From contig JAQVJY010000002.1 in the NCBI GenBank assembly GCA_028694915.1, positions 1-64,000 on the forward strand: a stretch of 64,000 nucleotides of DNA. The letters are read 5' to 3'. The stretch is from Paludibacteraceae bacterium. Its GTDB lineage: Bacteria; Bacteroidota; Bacteroidia; Bacteroidales; Paludibacteraceae. Positions 27,838 to 36,245 of this stretch are shown here, piece by piece; position 1 is the first letter of the stretch; every line of letters begins with the position of its first letter. A program made the translations under genes and the position numbers. A model generated the notes under the pieces. The model did no database searches, was not told where the DNA came from, and saw nothing but the letters and a program-made list of their open reading frames with translations.

Positions 27838-28396
27838 ATTTATCATATTAAATCTCCTACTCGGATTGTTGTTTACTTCGTGTGGACATCAACCATTGCC
27901 TTTGGATTACGGCTATTTCAGAATTGATTTACCCGAAGCACGTTATGACAGTTACCAATCGAATTTACCTTATGTTTTTGATTTGTCGAAATACGCACAA
28001 GTAAAAGCTGCGGACCCAAACGAACCTTATTGGGTAAACATAGAATACCCGCAATGGCATGCCACCATTCACTGTAGTTATAAAAAACTAAATCACCAAG
28101 AATTGGCTACTGCGATAGAAGATGCACGTACATTGGTATATAAACATACTATTCGAGCTGATGCTATTGTAGAAGAGTATTTCGAAAATCCAGAACATCA
28201 CGTCTATGGAATTTTATACGAAATAAAAGGGAATGCCGCCTCATCGGCACAATTTTTTGTAACTGATAGCCTCCATAATTTTGTACGCGGCTCACTCTAT
28301 TTCAACCATTTGCCAAATGCGGACTCCATAGCACCTGTAAATACGTTTATCACAAATGATATGCGTCGTCTCATGGAAAGTTTAACTTGGAAATAA
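27827..28396 (+). CDS. gldD: gliding motility lipoprotein GldD
   Basis: A lipoprotein of 189 residues: [20 protein letters not shown] has a lipobox with Cys19. PLDYGYFRIDLPEARY and PYWVNIEYPQWHATIHCSYK are GldD hallmarks. GldD is needed for gliding and T9SS function in Flavobacterium, probably by assisting assembly in the envelope. The ATG lies within the last codons of gldE, implying coupled translation. Confidence 0.92.
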   Translation: MKYKFIILNLLLGLLFTSCGHQPLPLDYGYFRIDLPEARYDSYQSNLPYVFDLSKYAQVKAADPNEPYWVNIEYPQWHATIHCSYKKLNHQELATAIEDARTLVYKHTIRADAIVEEYFENPEHHVYGILYEIKGNAASSAQFFVTDSLHNFVRGSLYFNHLPNADSIAPVNTFITNDMRRLMESLTWK

Positions 28397-28412
28397 CTAA
28401 ACCACACACACT

Positions 28413-29045
28413 ATGCTTTTAAGTAAAAAAACAGTCGAAGAAAATGCTACGCTAGCTCTTTGGGAAATCACTGAAACCATCGATGAATTGCTAGATTTAC
28501 TTCATTTAGATCCATTTATTATTCAAGAAATTTCGCTATTTACAAGTGATAAACGCAAACTGGAATATCTCGCTGCTCGTGTATTACTACAAGAGGTCAT
28601 TGGCGAAAAAAAAACAATTGCTTACACCAAACAAGGCAAACCCTATTTGGTTGATAAGTCTTTCCAAATTAGCATTACACATACAGGAAAATTTGTTGCT
28701 GTATTAATCCACCCAACTTACCGCGTAGGTGTGGATGTAGAAAAAATATCAGACAAAGTGGTACGAGTTCAAAGTAAATTTTTGTCGGAAGCAGAGCGCG
28801 CCTCTATTGAGCCTTCATTAGCCAAAACACATTTAGCATTATTGTGGTCGGCCAAAGAAACCCTTTATAAGATACTTGGACAAGAAGAGGTGGAATTTAC
28901 CAAACATTTAGCCATAGAACCATTTAAACCTTATTTAATGGGAACTATGGAAGCTAAGGAAACACGCACACCGGCTGCCGAAACATTCCAATTGACATAC
29001 CATGTGTTTCCAGAATTTGTATTAGTGTGGACCGTAAAGCCATAA
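28413..29045 (+). CDS. 4'-phosphopantetheinyl transferase superfamily protein
   Basis: A 210-residue Sfp/AcpS-type enzyme moving phosphopantetheine from CoA to carrier proteins. VGVDVEKIS is the Mg-binding GxDxE motif and LLWSAKETLYK the WxxKEa motif; AYTKQGKPYL lies in the usual place. Cytosolic. It sits 16 bases after gldD and 8 bases before the GGGP synthase gene, an order kept in many Bacteroidetes. The target carrier protein is not in the window. Confidence 0.9.
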   Translation: MLLSKKTVEENATLALWEITETIDELLDLLHLDPFIIQEISLFTSDKRKLEYLAARVLLQEVIGEKKTIAYTKQGKPYLVDKSFQISITHTGKFVAVLIHPTYRVGVDVEKISDKVVRVQSKFLSEAERASIEPSLAKTHLALLWSAKETLYKILGQEEVEFTKHLAIEPFKPYLMGTMEAKETRTPAAETFQLTYHVFPEFVLVWTVKP

Positions 29046-29053
29046 TAAACTAA

Positions 29054-29785
29054 ATGCAAGCGATTTACAACACAATAACCACAGCACATAAGACAGGAAA
29101 ACAACTTTTTGCTGTGCTTATCGACCCTGAAAAATGTGTTGGTACAACGCTTGAACAGGTTATTGACACCGTCAATAAAGCACAACCCGACTTCATATTC
29201 GTAGGTGGTAGCCAACTGCAAAACTCGGTAGATGAAACGGTGGTACACATCAAATCGTTAACGACTATTCCCGTGGTGCTTTTCCCAGGTAATGCGTTTC
29301 AATTGACCAATAAAGCGGATGCACTTCTTCTGCTTTCACTCATATCTGGTCGTAATGCAGAATGGCTCATTGGGCAGCACGTGCAAGCAGCTAAGGCTAT
29401 TCAACAATCAGCTTTAGAAACTATTTCAACAGGATATATACTGATTGATGGTGGAAATACGACTGCCGTTGAGCGTGTGAGTAAAACCAAACCTTTACAA
29501 CGCGACGCGGTAGACGAAGTTGTATCAACAGCTTTAGCTGGCGAACTACTAGGCAATAAACTCATCTATTTAGAAGCTGGTAGCGGTGCTCAAAATCCAG
29601 TGCCAACAGCACTCATAAAAGCTGTAAAAACAGCTATTGACATTCCGCTCATTGTAGGCGGAGGTTTAACTTCTACCGATGCCATAAAACAAGCGTATGA
29701 AGCTGGCGCAGACATTGTGGTGGTGGGCAACTACTTGGAAACTCACCTCGAAAAAATGGTCGACTTTTGTGCTGTTCGAAATTGA
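29054..29785 (+). CDS. geranylgeranylglyceryl/heptaprenylglyceryl phosphate synthase family
   Basis: A TIM-barrel prenyltransferase of 243 residues that joins a polyprenyl group to glycerol-1-phosphate. FAVLIDPEKC opens the barrel, FVGGSQLQ, PVVLFPGN, YLEAGSGAQNPVP and IPLIVGGGLTSTDA supply the phosphate-binding loops, all family hallmarks. The family is best known for archaeal ether lipids but occurs widely in Bacteroidetes, where the lipid product is unclear. Last gene of the ssb-gld run, closed by a palindromic terminator. Confidence 0.93.
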   Translation: MQAIYNTITTAHKTGKQLFAVLIDPEKCVGTTLEQVIDTVNKAQPDFIFVGGSQLQNSVDETVVHIKSLTTIPVVLFPGNAFQLTNKADALLLLSLISGRNAEWLIGQHVQAAKAIQQSALETISTGYILIDGGNTTAVERVSKTKPLQRDAVDEVVSTALAGELLGNKLIYLEAGSGAQNPVPTALIKAVKTAIDIPLIVGGGLTSTDAIKQAYEAGADIVVVGNYLETHLEKMVDFCAVRN

Positions 29786-29796
29786 GGTAATTTAAA

Positions 29797-29842
29797 TATC
29801 ATTAAAAACGGAATCTATAAATAGATTCCGTTTTTAATGATA
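29797..29842. terminator. bidirectional terminator
   Basis: A 46-base near-perfect palindrome (22-base arms, 2-base centre) with A-rich and T-rich flanks. It serves the converging GGGP-synthase gene and the leucine-rich-repeat gene. Confidence 0.9.
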
Positions 29843-29855
29843 ACAAGTTTAAACG

Positions 29856-32192
29856 TTATTTTACAACAACTTTCATAACCTCAGCGTCAACTCTAACAAT
29901 ATACATTCCTAGCTGAGGCACGGTAATTTTAAAATTTGAACCACTTTTCGGTGAAACATAAATACATTGTCCGATAGAATTATATACACTTATGGAGTTT
30001 TTAATCTCTGTTGTTTCAATAATAATTGCTTTATCACGTACATACACACCATCAATAATTCTGTTATAATCTATTGCGGTTTGTGATTCTTGAAATTCTG
30101 CTTGTATAGTAATATCGTCAACAACTGTCAATATACGTGGATTGTTAACATTATTATCATTCCATTTCACAAATTCATATCCACTATTAGGTATAGCTTC
30201 AATCTGTGCATTTGTATTGTAAGCATAATTACCTGAACCAATTACGCTTCCCATTAATGAATCATTTACGGTCAAGACCACTGCAAAGGTATCGACAGAA
30301 AATTCGGCTGAGAATACAGAATCGCCAGTAACAATAATATTACGAGGATTATCTAAATTACCATCGCTCCATTTTACAAATTTATGCCCAATAGTTGGCA
30401 ACGCCTCAATTTGTACGTTAGTATCATACACATAATTACCCGAACCAACAACTGTTCCCATTAGGGAATTATTTGTAGTTACATGTATATTAAAAGTATC
30501 AACGGCAAATTCTGCAACAAATATAGAATCTTGAGTAACAATCACCTTGCGAGGGTTATCTAAATTACCATCGCTCCATTTTGTAAAGTGGTAAAAATCA
30601 GCAGTAACGGTAACAGTTAAATTTGCTGTATCAAGATAAGCGTAATCATTAGTACCCTCTACAAATCCCAAGGTCATATTGGCAGGCTGAGCAACAATTG
30701 AAAAAGTATCTTTAGCAAAAAACGCAACTAAATTAGAGTCTTGTGTTACTGTAATGTAATATGGATTATTTATAGATCCATCACTCCATTTTACAAATTT
30801 ATAGCCTTTAGTTGGTTTCGCACGAATACCAGCCGAAATTCCACAAGAAGGGATTCTTTCTATAATAACATTCCCCCAGATTTCATTTTGACTTTGTGCT
30901 GTAAACTTGTAGTCAAACCCTCCCTTCATAAAAGAAGAAAAAGTGCTCCAAGTATTTGCTATTTTATAATCAGTCAAAGCAGAACAAGGTACAATTACTC
31001 TATTTATTAACATCCCACTCATATAAAAGGCATCCGCACGAAGAGTTGGTGGGATTAAAGCATTACATTTTACAGTGTCTAATATCCTTTTATAATTGCT
31101 ATCATATCCAAATGCATAAGCTTCGATATTAGTGATATTTGTCCCCATTTCTATAGAGGTCAAACGACATCCTGAAAAGGCAGACATACCTATGTTTTTG
31201 CAAGCATTTCCGATTAGGACAGAGCTAATACTATCACATCCAGAAAACGTAAAGTTCCCAACATTTGCGACTTTATCTGGAATGAGTAACCGTTCTTTGA
31301 GACTCTTACATCCATAGAACGCATAATTACCTAAGTACTCTACTGAAGAACCGATTTGTAAGCTATTTAATTTTTTACATTGATAAAAGGCTGAATCACC
31401 AATAACTGAAACCTCATCAGGTATAATTAAATTTCCTTTAAGTGAACCACATTGAAAAAAAGCAAAATCGCCAATACTTGTAAGTGAATTAGGTAGGATC
31501 AAATTACCTCCCAAATTTGAACATCCATAAAAAGCACCATCCTGAATATTAACTCCACCCAAAAGCATTAATGAATCCAATGTGGCACAACCTCTAAATG
31601 CATTTTTACCGATAGTAACAACATTTTTAGGAATAACTAATTCCCCCTCTAATGGACACGTTGAAAAAGCCCATTCTCCGATTGTTTCTAGAGAATCTCC
31701 CAATACCAATTTGATAGCCGCAGAACAAGAGTTAAATGCTCGATTTCCTATTCTTTTTACAGAGTTAGGAATAGTTATTACACCTACTTTGTCACAATTT
31801 GAGAAAGCATCATCATCAATATTCAAAATACCCTCACCTAGTGTCAACGAAGTCAAGTTTGCACAATTAGAAACTGCAAATTTTGCAATATGCTTAACGG
31901 TTTGAGGAATAACAAGACCTTGCATATTTTTAGAGCTATAAAAAGCATAATTTCCAATACTTGTAACCACATAAGTATTTTGGTCATATGTAATAGTTTC
32001 TGGAATTACAAAATTACCAGCTAAATCAGAATAACCTGGTTGTTCTGGCATTCCATCTCTAATATTCGTCACTTCCGCAGTCTTATTTATCAAATCCAGA
32101 TTGTAATAATAATACCCAACTTTAACAGGTGACGAAAAGGTAAAATTAATTACCGTTATTAAACACAGTAAAAGTAAACCTACTCTCTTCAT
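29856..32192 (-). CDS. BspA-type leucine-rich-repeat surface protein with T9SS sorting domain
   Basis: A 778-residue exported protein (signal peptide MKRVGLLLLCLITVINFTFS). Residues about 75-400 hold some fourteen LRR_5/BspA repeats of the form IGxxAFxxCxxL. Residues about 425-715 hold four or five InlB-B-like repeats built on FVKWSDGxxDNPR...VTxDSxFxAEF. The last about 65 residues (SVYNSIGQCIYVS...GMYIVRVDAEVMKVVVK) form a type A T9SS C-terminal sorting domain, so it is exported through the type IX system and anchored or released outside. BspA-type proteins act in adhesion in related species. It follows the P-loop gene by 7 bases. Confidence 0.9.
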   Translation of the reverse strand: MKRVGLLLLCLITVINFTFSSPVKVGYYYYNLDLINKTAEVTNIRDGMPEQPGYSDLAGNFVIPETITYDQNTYVVTSIGNYAFYSSKNMQGLVIPQTVKHIAKFAVSNCANLTSLTLGEGILNIDDDAFSNCDKVGVITIPNSVKRIGNRAFNSCSAAIKLVLGDSLETIGEWAFSTCPLEGELVIPKNVVTIGKNAFRGCATLDSLMLLGGVNIQDGAFYGCSNLGGNLILPNSLTSIGDFAFFQCGSLKGNLIIPDEVSVIGDSAFYQCKKLNSLQIGSSVEYLGNYAFYGCKSLKERLLIPDKVANVGNFTFSGCDSISSVLIGNACKNIGMSAFSGCRLTSIEMGTNITNIEAYAFGYDSNYKRILDTVKCNALIPPTLRADAFYMSGMLINRVIVPCSALTDYKIANTWSTFSSFMKGGFDYKFTAQSQNEIWGNVIIERIPSCGISAGIRAKPTKGYKFVKWSDGSINNPYYITVTQDSNLVAFFAKDTFSIVAQPANMTLGFVEGTNDYAYLDTANLTVTVTADFYHFTKWSDGNLDNPRKVIVTQDSIFVAEFAVDTFNIHVTTNNSLMGTVVGSGNYVYDTNVQIEALPTIGHKFVKWSDGNLDNPRNIIVTGDSVFSAEFSVDTFAVVLTVNDSLMGSVIGSGNYAYNTNAQIEAIPNSGYEFVKWNDNNVNNPRILTVVDDITIQAEFQESQTAIDYNRIIDGVYVRDKAIIIETTEIKNSISVYNSIGQCIYVSPKSGSNFKITVPQLGMYIVRVDAEVMKVVVK
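30340..30600 (-). repeat. near-identical coding repeat within the LRR protein
   Basis: The block GGATTATCTAAATTACCATC (from about 30352) recurs about 200 bases on as GGGTTATCTAAATTACCATC (from about 30552), each followed by GCTCCATTTT. These encode the WSDGNLDNPR core of adjacent B-repeats and mark recent tandem duplication. Confidence 0.7.
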
Positions 32193-32199
32193 AATATGA

Positions 32200-32640
32200 T
32201 TATTTTAAAAGATTTATAATTAAAGTTATTATTGAATCCGCGAAATGGGTATTTAACATATTAGTATCAAAACTTGCACCTCGCAAATCATCACAAAAAT
32301 TAGAAGTCCAAATAATGTTATACCCGTCTTCTGAGTTCAAACGGAAAATATTATCTACTGTCTCGCCACGAGTACGCGTAGCGCAAAGAATAATTTCACA
32401 CTGTTGAGTTGTCAAATCTTTCAACAAATTCAAATGAACGTTTTGATTCAATGGGTTTGGGTCTCCCAAGCTTAATAATCCGATTTTATGACCTTTAACT
32501 TCAATAACGGACAAAATATCGAATGTATCACATACATTTTTACATGTAATGATACTTTCTTTAAAGTGTTCGTTAACTTTTAAAATAGTAGCACTCTTAC
32601 CTGTGCCGGAATTCCCTTTGACTGCAATAATTGTTTTCAT
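32200..32640 (-). CDS. small P-loop NTPase of unknown role
   Basis: A 146-residue protein if begun at the ATG at 32640. KGNSGTGKSAT (8-18) is a clear Walker A motif; LSLGDPNP may serve as Walker B, and ILCATRTRGET follows. The fold resembles small nucleotide- or kinase-like P-loop proteins, but I cannot assign a substrate. The longer frame, open to 32769, would read through the structured RNA region and gives no sensible extension. It stands 7 bases upstream of the LRR gene on the same strand, so co-transcription is likely. Confidence 0.75.
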   Translation of the reverse strand: MKTIIAVKGNSGTGKSATILKVNEHFKESIITCKNVCDTFDILSVIEVKGHKIGLLSLGDPNPLNQNVHLNLLKDLTTQQCEIILCATRTRGETVDNIFRLNSEDGYNIIWTSNFCDDLRGASFDTNMLNTHFADSIITLIINLLK

Positions 32641-32685
32641 CTCGTTTATAATTAAAATATTAATAGAATGTCTGGTATAGGCACA

Positions 32686-32925
32686 AAAAAAACGTGGGAC
32701 AAAACTCCATATTTGTTCCAGAAGGTATCGCCAAACACCTAAGACTCTCAAATATAAAGTAAAGCCCACGTGGAAACACGTGAGCGTTACGCTTGATATT
32801 CTTGAGAGTTTCTTTAAAATTGGCGATTTTTCTGAAACAAGAACTAAGCTAACGCTTGTTTTTTATTTTAATATGGTACGCACCCTTCGGTTACGTTATT
32901 TTCTCATAAGCAAAAAATTAGATTA
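32686..32925 (-). ncRNA. structured small RNA candidate (6S-like or Bacteroidales-1-like)
   Basis: On the minus strand a TACCTTTG -7 box (32931-32938) precedes about 240 bases without a protein gene, ending in eight T at 32686-32693. Nested complementary segments form a long rod: CTTGTTTCAGAA with TTCTGGAACAA, ATCGCCAA with TTGGCGAT, ACTCTCAA with TTGAGAGT, and a CACGTG-TTTC-CACGTG tip. A 5' hairpin (CTCA...TGAG) and ACGTAACC/GGGTGCGT come first. Own promoter, terminator-like end and extended rod resemble 6S-type RNAs, but the family is not proven. No gene lies between 32641 and 32984 apart from this. Confidence 0.6.
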
Positions 32926-32930
32926 TTGAG

Positions 32931-32938
32931 CAAAGGTA
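32931..32938 (-). promoter_or_regulatory. -7 box of the structured RNA
   Basis: TACCTTTG on the minus strand matches TAnnTTTG. A weak TTTTC lies near -33 instead of TTTG. Confidence 0.55.
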
Positions 32939-32984
32939 TAAAAAGAATTTAGAAAACTGAACTTTTTTGATATAAACAACTCTT

Positions 32985-34364
32985 TTATCGTCCTAAATTA
33001 AATGGTGGGTCTTCAGACTCAACACCAACAGGTTGCCATTGTTTATTAGGGTCCCCTCGTTTCCATTTTCTATCGGGATGATACACGGCGTAACTTCCTC
33101 GACGGCCATCTGATTCTTGTTTTTTGGTATACGGTATTTGGTAACCAATGCCCCATTCTACCATCTCCGCCTTTTGTAAATGTGTTTTTAAACTCGCATT
33201 CACAAACAAATTATCGTATACACGACAGCGTACACCTAAACGAAAATAGTTCCAACCATCCTCTTTTTCGATATCATAACTATACAACATTGGACGATTA
33301 TCACCATATACAGGATGTGGATCATGTGTGGCGTTACGAATTGGGTCGTACACATAAACTCCCCATTGTAAAACAGCAGTCACTCGACCAATAATAAACT
33401 CGTTGCTTAAACAAACGCCTGCGCGAAATTTATTAGCAATATCTTCAGTTGGAATAAAATAACGACCAAATTGAGTGTGTTCTTCATACTCTACTTTGTT
33501 TTCTCCTTCGCCACGGTTACCTTGTTGCACAAACACACCATCGTAAAACACGTCCACACCACCGCCCAACGCATACCAATCGGTTAAATTAGCAGACATA
33601 CTAGCATGAAAAGAACCTACGGGATACATTTTATTGTCCTTGTAGTACAATTCACGGGCACCACCCGAAGCAATTAAATTGATCGAAAAATCATAAGGAA
33701 AGCCGTCAATAGGCGGTCTAGGTTTTTTACAATGCGTACAACCTGGAAATAAATATTTGGCACCAACCATCACCTGCAACATATTGAGCCCTGCGTTCGG
33801 TTGCAACATACTACCATTACTCATGTGATTGTATCCAATATCTGACGTAATAGAAAATTGCTTGGCAACAGGAAATTCTAAATTGGCACCCGTAGTTAAA
33901 TACACATTTAAAACTGAACCTATGGCAGAATTAGCGGTTGAGGCATTGACTCCCGACAGTGTATCGCCATCATTCCATGTTTTGGTGAAGAAACTCAGAC
34001 CCGCACCAATTTTATAATTCAAATGGAAGTGTTCCGTTTTTACTACTGGCACTAATAAATATGGATATACGGCAAAAGCAGTTCCTAACAACTTTGGATT
34101 TCCCAAATTAATGCCTAAAAGTCCAACACCCACAGTGGGCATGCGCCAATAATGTTGCCAGTCGTAATTACCCATAGCCGGAAATTCTATAGCCATCTCG
34201 CCACCTAAAGCAGGTGGATGTGAAATAGAATCAAGGTTTTTGGTCATGGGTACAATATAACCTCCATAAATGGAACCTTTAATGGCAAAAGGAATTTTTT
34301 GAGCCATTGCTAATTGGCCGACACCGATAAATAATAAGGCAAAAAATATGGTTTTTTTCATCAT
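32985..34364 (-). CDS. acyloxyacyl hydrolase / PagL-like lipid A deacylase, outer membrane
   Basis: A 459-residue outer-membrane beta-barrel candidate with signal peptide MMKKTIFFALLFIGVGQLAMA. GYNHMSNGSMLQPNAG is the key motif: PagL-type deacylases use a His and Ser in an H-x-S-N-G context. FPGCTHCKKP lies between the first barrel (to about 230) and a second region (about 235-440) with many amphipathic strands, so the protein may hold two barrel-like parts, longer than PagL itself. It would remove an ester-linked acyl chain from lipid A. Divergent from gldF. Confidence 0.7.
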   Translation of the reverse strand: MMKKTIFFALLFIGVGQLAMAQKIPFAIKGSIYGGYIVPMTKNLDSISHPPALGGEMAIEFPAMGNYDWQHYWRMPTVGVGLLGINLGNPKLLGTAFAVYPYLLVPVVKTEHFHLNYKIGAGLSFFTKTWNDGDTLSGVNASTANSAIGSVLNVYLTTGANLEFPVAKQFSITSDIGYNHMSNGSMLQPNAGLNMLQVMVGAKYLFPGCTHCKKPRPPIDGFPYDFSINLIASGGARELYYKDNKMYPVGSFHASMSANLTDWYALGGGVDVFYDGVFVQQGNRGEGENKVEYEEHTQFGRYFIPTEDIANKFRAGVCLSNEFIIGRVTAVLQWGVYVYDPIRNATHDPHPVYGDNRPMLYSYDIEKEDGWNYFRLGVRCRVYDNLFVNASLKTHLQKAEMVEWGIGYQIPYTKKQESDGRRGSYAVYHPDRKWKRGDPNKQWQPVGVESEDPPFNLGR

Positions 34365-34393
34365 TCTAAACTATTTTTGTTCAAAAATAGAGC

Positions 34394-34401
34394 TATCTTT
34401 G
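34394..34401 (+). promoter_or_regulatory. -7 box of gldF
   Basis: TATCTTTG matches the consensus; TTTTTG occurs upstream but with short spacing (14 bases). About 48 bases precede the gldF ATG. Confidence 0.5.
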
Positions 34402-34449
34402 CAACTAGTAATATGTTGCTAGCAAAAATACAATAACTTTTTTACATTT

Positions 34450-35190
34450 ATGATATCTTCTATATGGAACCTCTTGAAAAAAGAGTTTCGCAATTTTTTT
34501 AATACACCAGTAGGCTACATTGTTCTGGCTATTTTCTTCGTTGGTGCTGGTCTTTTCTTGTGGATTTTTCCAGGCGAATACAATGTTCTTAATAGCGGTT
34601 ACGCCAATATTGATGGACTTTTTGTATTAGCCCCTTGGTTGTTTTTATTTTTATGTCCAGCAGTCACTATGCGACTCATTGCAGAAGAAAAACAACAAGG
34701 CACAATAGAATTACTACTAACTCGCCCAATTAGCACATTTTCATTGGTGGTTGGTAAGTTTCTATCAGCTTGGTTGATTATGCTCGTAGCGTTGATTCCG
34801 AGTATTATTTGGTATGCCACCGTTTATATTTTAGCCGAACCTATGGGCAATGTGGATAGCGGCGCTTTTTGGGGTTCCTTTATCGGTTTAATTTTTCTGG
34901 CATCTGTGTATGGATCTATCGGCTTATTTGGCTCTTCTATTACGCGTAACCAACTGACCGCCTTTGTGGTGTCTGCTGTTATTTGTTTCACTATGTTTTA
35001 TGGTTTTGAACTCATCGGATCGCTCTTCACCAATGGAAATACCAGTTTATACCTCAAAAACAGTGGCATTCATGCCCATTACCAATCTATGAGTCGTGGC
35101 GTGCTCGACAGCCGTGACATGCTTTACATGATAATCATAACCGTGCTCTTTTTATTGGGTGCCAAAACTGCTTTAACACGTAAAAAATAA
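34450..35190 (+). CDS. gldF: GldF, ABC-type permease subunit
   Basis: A 246-residue inner-membrane permease with six spans. NLLKKEFRNFFNTPVGYIVL, RLIAEEKQQGTIELLLTRP and the ABC-2 permease layout match GldF of gliding Bacteroidetes. The usual partner gldG normally follows at once; here surE starts 10 bases later and no gldG or gldA is in the window. The transported substrate is unknown. Confidence 0.88.
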   Translation: MISSIWNLLKKEFRNFFNTPVGYIVLAIFFVGAGLFLWIFPGEYNVLNSGYANIDGLFVLAPWLFLFLCPAVTMRLIAEEKQQGTIELLLTRPISTFSLVVGKFLSAWLIMLVALIPSIIWYATVYILAEPMGNVDSGAFWGSFIGLIFLASVYGSIGLFGSSITRNQLTAFVVSAVICFTMFYGFELIGSLFTNGNTSLYLKNSGIHAHYQSMSRGVLDSRDMLYMIIITVLFLLGAKTALTRKK

Positions 35191-35200
35191 ATTACATCAT

Positions 35201-35962
35201 ATGAAACCATTAATTTTAATCACCAACGACGACGGCATATTATCTAAAGGCATATCGGAATTAATCGATATGGCTTGCACATTAGGCAATGTCGTAGTTA
35301 TGGCGCCCGATGGTCCGCGGTCAGCTCAATCGAATGCGCTCACTATGGCAGTGCCTGTATATTATCAGCTGGAACGTAAAGAACCAGGATTAGAAATCTA
35401 CAAATGTTCGGGTACGCCAACCGACTGTGTAAAATTGGCACTGAATAACGTGCTCGACCGCAAACCCGATTTGCTTTTTTCGGGCATTAATCATGGCTCT
35501 AATTCAGGCATCAACGTGATTTATTCTGGTACTATGGGAGCTGTATTCGAAGGCTGCGTGAACGAAATTCCTTCGGTAGGATTTTCCATTTGCGACCACG
35601 CCAAAGATGCCGACTTCTCGAAAGCTAAAGTTTATTTTGAACAAATAGCACGCAAAGTCATGATGGAAGGATTACCTGCTGGTGTCTGTTTAAATGTAAA
35701 CGCACCCATGGGCGAGATAAAAGGCGTTCGCTTGTCACAACAAACAAAAGGTTATTGGACAGAAGAATTCGAGAATCGTACTTCACCTCATGGTCAAGAT
35801 TATTATTGGCTCACAGGCTACTTTCTCAATCAAGAACCCGACAATGAGCAAACAGACGAATGGGCATTATCGCAAGGTTATGTTTCTATTGTTCCAACTA
35901 GAGTTGACATGACAGATTATGAGGCCATCAAACTACTAAAAAGTTATGAAGAAATTAGATAA
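35201..35962 (+). CDS. surE: 5'/3'-nucleotidase SurE
   Basis: Metal-dependent nucleoside monophosphate phosphatase. LITNDDGI (6-13), MAPDGPRSAQSN, SGTPTDCVKLAL, FSGINHGSNSG and YSGTMGAVFEGC are the SurE signatures. 253 residues, cytosolic. It overlaps the next small gene by 17 bases and is part of a gldF-surE-membrane protein-lpxB run. Confidence 0.95.
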   Translation: MKPLILITNDDGILSKGISELIDMACTLGNVVVMAPDGPRSAQSNALTMAVPVYYQLERKEPGLEIYKCSGTPTDCVKLALNNVLDRKPDLLFSGINHGSNSGINVIYSGTMGAVFEGCVNEIPSVGFSICDHAKDADFSKAKVYFEQIARKVMMEGLPAGVCLNVNAPMGEIKGVRLSQQTKGYWTEEFENRTSPHGQDYYWLTGYFLNQEPDNEQTDEWALSQGYVSIVPTRVDMTDYEAIKLLKSYEEIR

Positions 35963-36236
35963 TTTTTGGTTAACATTAGGTATTGGAGTTGTTATGCCGC
36001 TATTTTTTGGTTGGCTCTTCGTTGCTTCGTTTTACAAGGGAGAATTACCTCTTTTTGAAGCTTTTAAGGCTATGCTTAACGGTGCTCCAGCCATGATAAG
36101 TAAATTAATCCTTGTGGCTTTAGTCCCTAATTTATTTGCAGTTTTTGCTTGCTACGCTAAACAATTATGGAAAGCTTGCAGAGGCTTTTTCGTACCCGTA
36201 TTATTTTATTTGGCGGTTGCCATGTTTTTCTTATAA
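35946..36236 (+). CDS. small three-span membrane protein
   Basis: A 96-residue hydrophobic protein with about three spans (FWLTLGIGVVMPLFFGWLF, LILVALVPNLFAVFACYA, FFVPVLFYLAVAMFFL). I do not recognise a family. It overlaps the end of surE and precedes lpxB by 9 bases, so it is very likely translated and may serve lipid A export or synthesis, though nothing proves this. Confidence 0.75.
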   Translation: MKKLDNFWLTLGIGVVMPLFFGWLFVASFYKGELPLFEAFKAMLNGAPAMISKLILVALVPNLFAVFACYAKQLWKACRGFFVPVLFYLAVAMFFL

Positions 36237-36245
36237 CAAACCAGC

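Noticed and set aside
30340-30600. CRISPR-like direct repeats
   Set aside because: Spacing and content follow protein repeat units in one reading frame, and no cas genes are present.
32641-32769. N-terminal extension of the P-loop protein
   Set aside because: It would read through the T8 terminator-like tract and the structured RNA and gives no family-like sequence; Walker A protein begins well at 32640.
32765-32783. CACGTG palindromes as a regulator operator
   Set aside because: They fold as the tip of the larger RNA rod with a 4-base loop, which explains them better.
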